The notes beneath the pieces are model-generated. The model saw only the letters and a program-made list of their open reading frames with translations, did no database searches and was not told where the DNA came from. Shown here in pieces: positions 6,938 through 10,542 of a stretch of DNA of 10,542 bases. The DNA is taken from positions 1 to 10,542 of the forward strand of contig CAZRNU010000110.1 of assembly GCA_964601515.1 (NCBI GenBank). The letters run 5' to 3'. Source of the DNA: PWND01 sp964601515 (GTDB lineage: Bacteria > Bacteroidota > Bacteroidia > Bacteroidales > UBA7960). The first letter of the stretch is position 1. Each line of letters opens with the position of its first letter. A program made the position numbers and the translations under genes.

Positions 6938-7843
6938 TTAATTATAAAATTCATACTCATATACCATGCAATAATTTAATGCTCCACCATGTTTAACTTT
7001 ATGAGAAATTATTTTGTATTCTAACAGATTATTATTTGCATCATACGTCATTATAATCTCCCTAACGAGCAAACCATTTATGTCATATATTCGCTGCAAA
7101 GTTACATTTCCGTTATTATCGTACTCCAATTCAATAGTATTTTTTCCATTAGAATTTTCCTCAATAATTTTAACAACCTTGTCAGGATCATTTTCATCAT
7201 AACAATACTTTTCAACTGTTAAATCACCTTCATTATATATATAAGTAGCTGTTTTTACACCTTTATCATTAAACTCTATTACTCTTTTGAATTCAAATCC
7301 TGAATTTTCTTCAATTTCATAATCTTCAATTAAATCACCATTTTCATTAAATGCATAAGATGTTTCTTTTAAAACATTTCCTTCAGCATCAGTTACTTTT
7401 TTATTAATAAGGTTTACGCCATCGTATTTATAAGTAGTAAATTCTTCCAGCTCATAATCAGAATCATACTGTTTTTTCTCAACTAATTGCCCTGAATGGT
7501 TATAGAAATATTCAACTGTATCAAAAGACCCATCCATATAATGAAGAAACTCCTTGGATAAGTTACTTTTATCATCATATTCAAAAGTTTTTCTTTCAAC
7601 AAAAGTTTCTTCATCTTCAAAGGTAATTTCTTCAATCAATTTACCGGTATCATCATACTGAAATACAATAAGATATTCAATTCTTTCAAAAGAGTCGTAT
7701 TTAAGATCTTTGATTTTTTTTCCTTCTTGATTATAATGAATTTCTGAATAAATTTTTGTTACTTCTTCAAGCTCCTGGGCAGAAGCAGATCTAAGGATAA
7801 TTTCTTTTCTAAAAACCTTAACTGACTTGATTTTCATTGTCAT
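6938..7843 (-). CDS. Hypothetical acidic protein with ten ~26-residue YD/MORN-like repeats
   Basis: The frame extends to a TTG at 7885, but the ATG at 7843 (301 residues) is preferred because a promoter-like box lies within the extension. A second ATG at 7837 is also possible. No signal peptide or membrane segment is seen, so it is probably cytoplasmic. From about residue 37 to 280 the chain repeats a unit such as FQYDDTGKLIEE, with the central aromatic at 37, 63, 89, 114, 140, 165, 191, 215, 241 and 267, a period of 24-26 residues. Each unit has aromatic-x-aromatic-Asp/Asn, a turn, Gly, then a hydrophobic residue, as in YD/RHS and YwqK-like beta-hairpin repeats. The protein is rich in Glu and Asp. 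I do not recognise a named family or function. It is the first gene of the leftward run, 39 bp before the UPF0316 gene, and diverges from the oligopeptidase gene. Confidence 0.8.
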   Translation of the reverse strand: MTMKIKSVKVFRKEIILRSASAQELEEVTKIYSEIHYNQEGKKIKDLKYDSFERIEYLIVFQYDDTGKLIEEITFEDEETFVERKTFEYDDKSNLSKEFLHYMDGSFDTVEYFYNHSGQLVEKKQYDSDYELEEFTTYKYDGVNLINKKVTDAEGNVLKETSYAFNENGDLIEDYEIEENSGFEFKRVIEFNDKGVKTATYIYNEGDLTVEKYCYDENDPDKVVKIIEENSNGKNTIELEYDNNGNVTLQRIYDINGLLVREIIMTYDANNNLLEYKIISHKVKHGGALNYCMVYEYEFYN

Positions 7844-7871
7844 TTTAGAACTTTTAAGATTAATTTGCCGA

Positions 7872-7879
7872 TAAAGATA
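7872..7879 (-). promoter_or_regulatory. Possible -7 box for the repeat-protein gene
   Basis: Minus-strand TATCTTTA matches seven of eight positions of TAnnTTTG and lies 29 bases before the ATG at 7843, giving a short leader. The expected TTG about 20 bases upstream is missing. If used, it rules out the TTG start at 7885. Confidence 0.3.
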
Positions 7880-8002
7880 TGTCAAACTTATTGAAAATAT
7901 ATAACTTTAACAGGTTTTAAAACAGTTGAAAATTTCACTTCAAAATTACATATTTATAATCATCTCACTTAATCATTTTATATTAACCCAAAATCAGATA
8001 AT

Positions 8003-10123
8003 ATGAAACGCTTATTAATTTCAGTGTTATTGGTAACACCAATAATCATTTTAACAAATTGCACAGGCACAAAGCTTGAATATCCTGACACTAGAATGGA
8101 TGAGGTTGTAGATAATTACTTCGGCGTAGAAGTCCCGGATCCTTATCGCTGGCTTGAAGATGACAACAGCGAAGAAACAAAAGCTTGGGTTAAATCCCAG
8201 AATGAAGTTTCCTTCGGATATCTTGAAAAAATTTCATTTAGAAGCAGTATTCAAGAGAGATTGACAAAAATTTGGGATTATCCCAAATATGGAGCACCAT
8301 TTTGGAAAGACAAATATTATTTCTTTTACAAAAATGACGGAATGCAAAACCATTTTGTTTTATACATTCAAGAAGGTATAGATGGAGAACCACGAGAATT
8401 TCTTAATCCAAACAAAATGTGTGAAGCCGGAAGTATATCAATTGCTGCTTTAAGCATTTCAAATGACGCTAAATATGTTGCTTATGCGACTTCAAAAGCC
8501 GGATCTGACTGGAATGAAATTTTTGTTAAAGAAACTGCCACAGGCAATGATATTTCTGATCATATTAAACATGTGAAGTTTTCAGGAATAAGCTGGGAGG
8601 GTGATGGATTCTATTACAGCAGATATGATGAGCCGGCTCCGGGTCAAGAATTATCAGGAACAAACGAGTTCCAAAAAGTATTCTATCATAAAATTGGCAC
8701 ACCGCAAAGTGCTGACAAGCTTATTTATCATAATCCTCAATATCCTAGACGGAATTATTATGCCGGTACAACAGAAGATGAAAGGTTTGTCATTATTAGT
8801 GAGTCTGAATCAACAAGTGGAAATTCACTGTATGTAAAAGACAATAAAAACCCCAAGAAAGGCTTTGTGCAAATAGCAGAAGGATTTAAGTATGACTATT
8901 CTGCATTAGACCATATAGATGGCAAAATACTTGTAAGAACTAATCATGAAGCGCCAAAATACAGACTTGTATTGATAGACCCAAACAATCCTGCTTCAGA
9001 TAACTGGAAAGTTATTTTACCTGAACAAGAAGAAGTTTTAAGAGGTGTCTCTCAGATTGGCGGAAAACTATTTGCGCACTACATGAAAGATGCTAGCAGC
9101 AGAATATATATTTATGACTATGAAGGCATTAGAACAGGCGAGCTTGAACTCCCCGGACTAGGAAGCTTTGGAAGTTTCAGCGGAAAGAAAGATGAAAACA
9201 CTGCTTTTTTCTCTTTCGCTTCCTATACTTACCCATCAACAATTTTCAAATATGATGTTGCAGCAAATTCTTATGAAGTGCATTTTGCTCCGGAAATTGA
9301 TTTTGATCCTGAAGCTTATGAAACTAAGCAAGTTTTTTATACAAGTAAAGACGGCACAAAAGTGCCAATGTTTATAGTACATAAAAAAGGTTTAAAACTT
9401 AATGGTAAAAACCCAACTCTACTTTACGGTTATGGTGGTTTTAATGCAAGTCTTACTCCCGGATTCAGCGCATCAAGAATTATTTTACTTGAAAATGACG
9501 GGATATACGCTGTAGCAAACATAAGAGGCGGCGGTGAATACGGAAGAGACTGGCATATGGCAGGAACACAATTGAATAAACAAAATGTATTTGATGATTT
9601 TATTGCAGCAGCTGAATATCTGATTGCAGAAAAATACACATCTTCTGAGAAACTGGCTATTCAAGGAGGCTCAAATGGGGGCTTACTTGTTGGGGCTGTG
9701 ATGACGCAAAGACCTGAACTATTTAAGGTTGCTTTCCCCGCAGTTGGAGTAATGGATATGTTAAGATATCATTTGTTTACAATTGGGTGGGCATGGGCTA
9801 CAGATTATGGCACAAGTCAAGATTCGATACATTTCAATAATTTATACGCCTATTCACCACTACACAACATTAAAGAAGGAATTCATTATCCGGCTACAAT
9901 GGTAACAACTGCCGACCATGACGACAGGGTGGTTCCGGCACATAGCTTTAAGTTTATTGCAGAACTACAGAGAAAACATAAAGGCTCAAATCCGGTAATT
10001 ATAAGAATTGAAACTGACGCAGGACATGGAGCGGGCAAACCAACCTCAAAAATAATTGAAGAAGCAAGCGATACATGGGCATTCATGTTTTACAATATGG
10101 GTGTAAAACCGAAATATAAATAA
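8003..10123 (+). CDS. Prolyl oligopeptidase family S9A serine peptidase, probable lipoprotein
   Basis: This 706-residue enzyme hydrolyses peptides, typically short ones, after proline. Its length is close to the roughly 710 residues of classical prolyl oligopeptidase. Residues 1-20 (MKRLLISVLLVTPIIILTNC) form a lipoprotein-type signal with Cys20; Asn at -1 is unusual for a lipobox, and TGTKL after Cys lacks the acidic surface-export signal, so a periplasm-facing lipoprotein is the best guess. The N-terminal region (about 26-95: YFGVEVPDPYRWLED) and a seven-bladed propeller (about 96-430) precede the alpha/beta-hydrolase domain (about 440-700). Catalytic residues are Ser557 in GGSNGG, Asp640 (of the DHDDRVVP motif, with Arg642) and His675 in DAGHGAG. 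RGGGEYGRDWH at 508-518 is a family hallmark. It stands alone: divergent from the repeat-protein gene and followed by its own terminator. The family call is very secure; exact specificity is inferred from family. Confidence 0.96.
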   Translation: MKRLLISVLLVTPIIILTNCTGTKLEYPDTRMDEVVDNYFGVEVPDPYRWLEDDNSEETKAWVKSQNEVSFGYLEKISFRSSIQERLTKIWDYPKYGAPFWKDKYYFFYKNDGMQNHFVLYIQEGIDGEPREFLNPNKMCEAGSISIAALSISNDAKYVAYATSKAGSDWNEIFVKETATGNDISDHIKHVKFSGISWEGDGFYYSRYDEPAPGQELSGTNEFQKVFYHKIGTPQSADKLIYHNPQYPRRNYYAGTTEDERFVIISESESTSGNSLYVKDNKNPKKGFVQIAEGFKYDYSALDHIDGKILVRTNHEAPKYRLVLIDPNNPASDNWKVILPEQEEVLRGVSQIGGKLFAHYMKDASSRIYIYDYEGIRTGELELPGLGSFGSFSGKKDENTAFFSFASYTYPSTIFKYDVAANSYEVHFAPEIDFDPEAYETKQVFYTSKDGTKVPMFIVHKKGLKLNGKNPTLLYGYGGFNASLTPGFSASRIILLENDGIYAVANIRGGGEYGRDWHMAGTQLNKQNVFDDFIAAAEYLIAEKYTSSEKLAIQGGSNGGLLVGAVMTQRPELFKVAFPAVGVMDMLRYHLFTIGWAWATDYGTSQDSIHFNNLYAYSPLHNIKEGIHYPATMVTTADHDDRVVPAHSFKFIAELQRKHKGSNPVIIRIETDAGHGAGKPTSKIIEEASDTWAFMFYNMGVKPKYK

Positions 10124-10141
10124 ACTGCCTAATTAAGAATA

Positions 10142-10195
10142 GGGGGCTGAACTGATAGTATTATTTCGATATACTTCATTCAGCCTCTTTTTTTT
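10142..10195 (+). terminator. Rho-independent terminator of the oligopeptidase gene
   Basis: GGGGGCTGAA (10142-10151) pairs with TTCAGCCTCT (10179-10188), including two G-T pairs. An inner stem pairs AGTAT (10157-10161) with ATACT (10171-10175), so the structure is long with small bulges. A run of eight T (10188-10195) follows. It starts 19 bases after the stop codon. Confidence 0.88.
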
Positions 10196-10223
10196 ATCAT
10201 AGCTTGCTTCATAAAAAAAGTAA

Positions 10224-10249
10224 ACCCCGGACTCACCACAATCCGGGGT
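10224..10249. other. GC-rich hairpin in the Lrp-gene upstream region
   Basis: A perfect 8-bp stem pairs ACCCCGGA (10224-10231) with TCCGGGGT (10242-10249) around a 10-base loop. It stands out sharply in an AT-rich stretch. Read on the plus strand it is followed by a C/A-rich unstructured stretch (AACCAATCAACCAACC...) and then an ATG at 10281, suggesting a leader element. Read on the minus strand it is followed by TTTACTTTTTTT and would work as a terminator, yet no minus-strand gene lies to its right in the window. Its role is unresolved. Confidence 0.6.
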
Positions 10250-10280
10250 AACCAATCAACCAACCAAAACACTTATTATT

Positions 10281-10364
10281 ATGAAGAAAGTTTTAATAAT
10301 TAGACCTTATTATATGAAGTTTAAGAGTATAATTATTAATTATGCTTTTCGATTACAAAAGTAA
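10281..10364 (+). CDS. Possible 27-residue basic micro-ORF
   Basis: ATG at 10281 opens a 27-codon frame beginning MKKVLIIRPYYMKFK and ending in RLQK before TAA. The peptide has five Lys, two or more Arg and no acidic residue, with many Ile and Tyr; it could be a small basic peptide or a regulatory leader. There is no Shine-Dalgarno site and no TAnnTTTG box upstream, so transcription would have to come from an unrecognised promoter or from read-through of the oligopeptidase terminator. It lacks the amino-acid run expected of a classical attenuator peptide. It may equally be a chance frame in AT-rich DNA; its position just after the hairpin and C/A-rich spacer is the main argument for it. Confidence 0.25.
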   Translation: MKKVLIIRPYYMKFKSIIINYAFRLQK

Positions 10365-10406
10365 TATTATTTTTCACATATTAAACATTTTAATAACAAT
10401 ATTTCA

Positions 10407-10414
10407 TATATTTG
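10407..10414 (+). promoter_or_regulatory. -7 promoter box for the Lrp/AsnC-family gene
   Basis: TATATTTG matches the Bacteroidota TAnnTTTG -7 consensus at every position and is followed by CAAC, as in many promoters of this group. The -33 region, about 20 bases upstream, is T-rich (ATTTTAA) but lacks a true TTG. Transcription would begin near 10420, leaving a leader of about 65 bases before the ATG at 10486. Confidence 0.6.
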
Positions 10415-10485
10415 CAACATCATGTTTCATTTTAAAACCATATAAGTGAATTTTACAATTTTTATTAATCTAATTTTGAATTAAA

Positions 10486-10542
10486 ATGAACAAAAACTTT
10501 CAAATTGATAGTACCGATAAGAAAATTTTAGAAATTTTAAAG
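10486..10542 (+). CDS. Lrp/AsnC-family transcriptional regulator (N-terminal 19 codons only)
   Basis: ATG at 10486 opens a frame that runs off the window. Its 19 residues, MNKNFQIDSTDKKILEILK, show the start of the winged helix-turn-helix of Lrp/AsnC regulators, whose N-terminus typically reads L-D-x-T-D-x-K-I-L-x-x-L. These proteins sense amino acids through a C-terminal RAM domain, which would lie outside the window, and they often regulate themselves. A matching -7 box lies about 70 bases upstream. With so little sequence, the family call rests on this one motif, and the regulated pathway cannot be told. Confidence 0.72.
   Translation, partial: MNKNFQIDSTDKKILEILK

Noticed and set aside
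6938..7885. RHS/YD-repeat toxin or polymorphic toxin
   Set aside because: The protein is small, has no secretion signal, no RHS core and no C-terminal toxin domain, and no immunity gene is adjacent.
7886..8002. Promoter for the oligopeptidase gene
   Set aside because: Several AT-rich near matches (for example TAACTTTA) exist, but none has a -33 TTG at proper spacing, so no site could be chosen.

Overview
The window comes from an AT-rich genome of the phylum Bacteroidota. The main signs are a secreted protease ending in a type IX secretion (Por) C-terminal sorting domain, several families common in this phylum (DUF4139/DUF4140, DUF4476, S9A prolyl oligopeptidase lipoprotein), the general lack of Shine-Dalgarno sites, and a perfect match to the Bacteroidota -7 promoter box (TAnnTTTG) before the last gene. 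It reads as ordinary chromosome. I see no rRNA, tRNA, insertion sequence, phage module or CRISPR array.

Layout. Bases 1-3327 (+) hold the C-terminal 722 codons of a lysyl-endopeptidase-like secreted protease, which is open at the left edge, followed after 12 bp by a YqhD/BdhA-type iron/zinc alcohol dehydrogenase. A convergent block on the minus strand follows. First is a DUF4140/DUF4139 (MuiA-like) exported protein (3332-4933), only 4 bp from the end of the dehydrogenase. Then come, in transcription order from right to left, a 26-residue-repeat protein (7843-6938), a UPF0316/DUF2179 membrane protein (6898-6305), a four-helix PF04020 'phage holin family' membrane protein (6298-5858) and a DUF4476 exported protein with a Gly/His linker (5792-5028). 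This run ends at a clear Rho-independent terminator (4980-5009). Bases 7844-8002 are a divergent intergenic region. Bases 8003-10123 (+) encode an S9A prolyl oligopeptidase lipoprotein with its own terminator (10142-10195). Bases 10124-10485 lack an obvious conserved gene but hold that terminator, a second GC-rich hairpin, a possible 27-residue basic ORF and a good promoter for an Lrp/AsnC-family regulator, whose first 19 codons close the window.

How the genes fit together. The two peptidases, one secreted by T9SS and one probably lipid-anchored, suggest a protein- or peptide-degrading lifestyle, but they are not adjacent and nothing shows joint regulation. The UPF0316 and PF04020 genes are 6 bp apart and almost certainly co-transcribed. 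The DUF4139 and DUF4476 genes encode exported proteins of unknown function. No convincing new multi-gene system was found. The most unusual items are the hairpin plus micro-ORF before the Lrp-type gene, the very regular 26-residue repeat protein, and the strong Shine-Dalgarno site that fixes the start of the DUF4476 gene.
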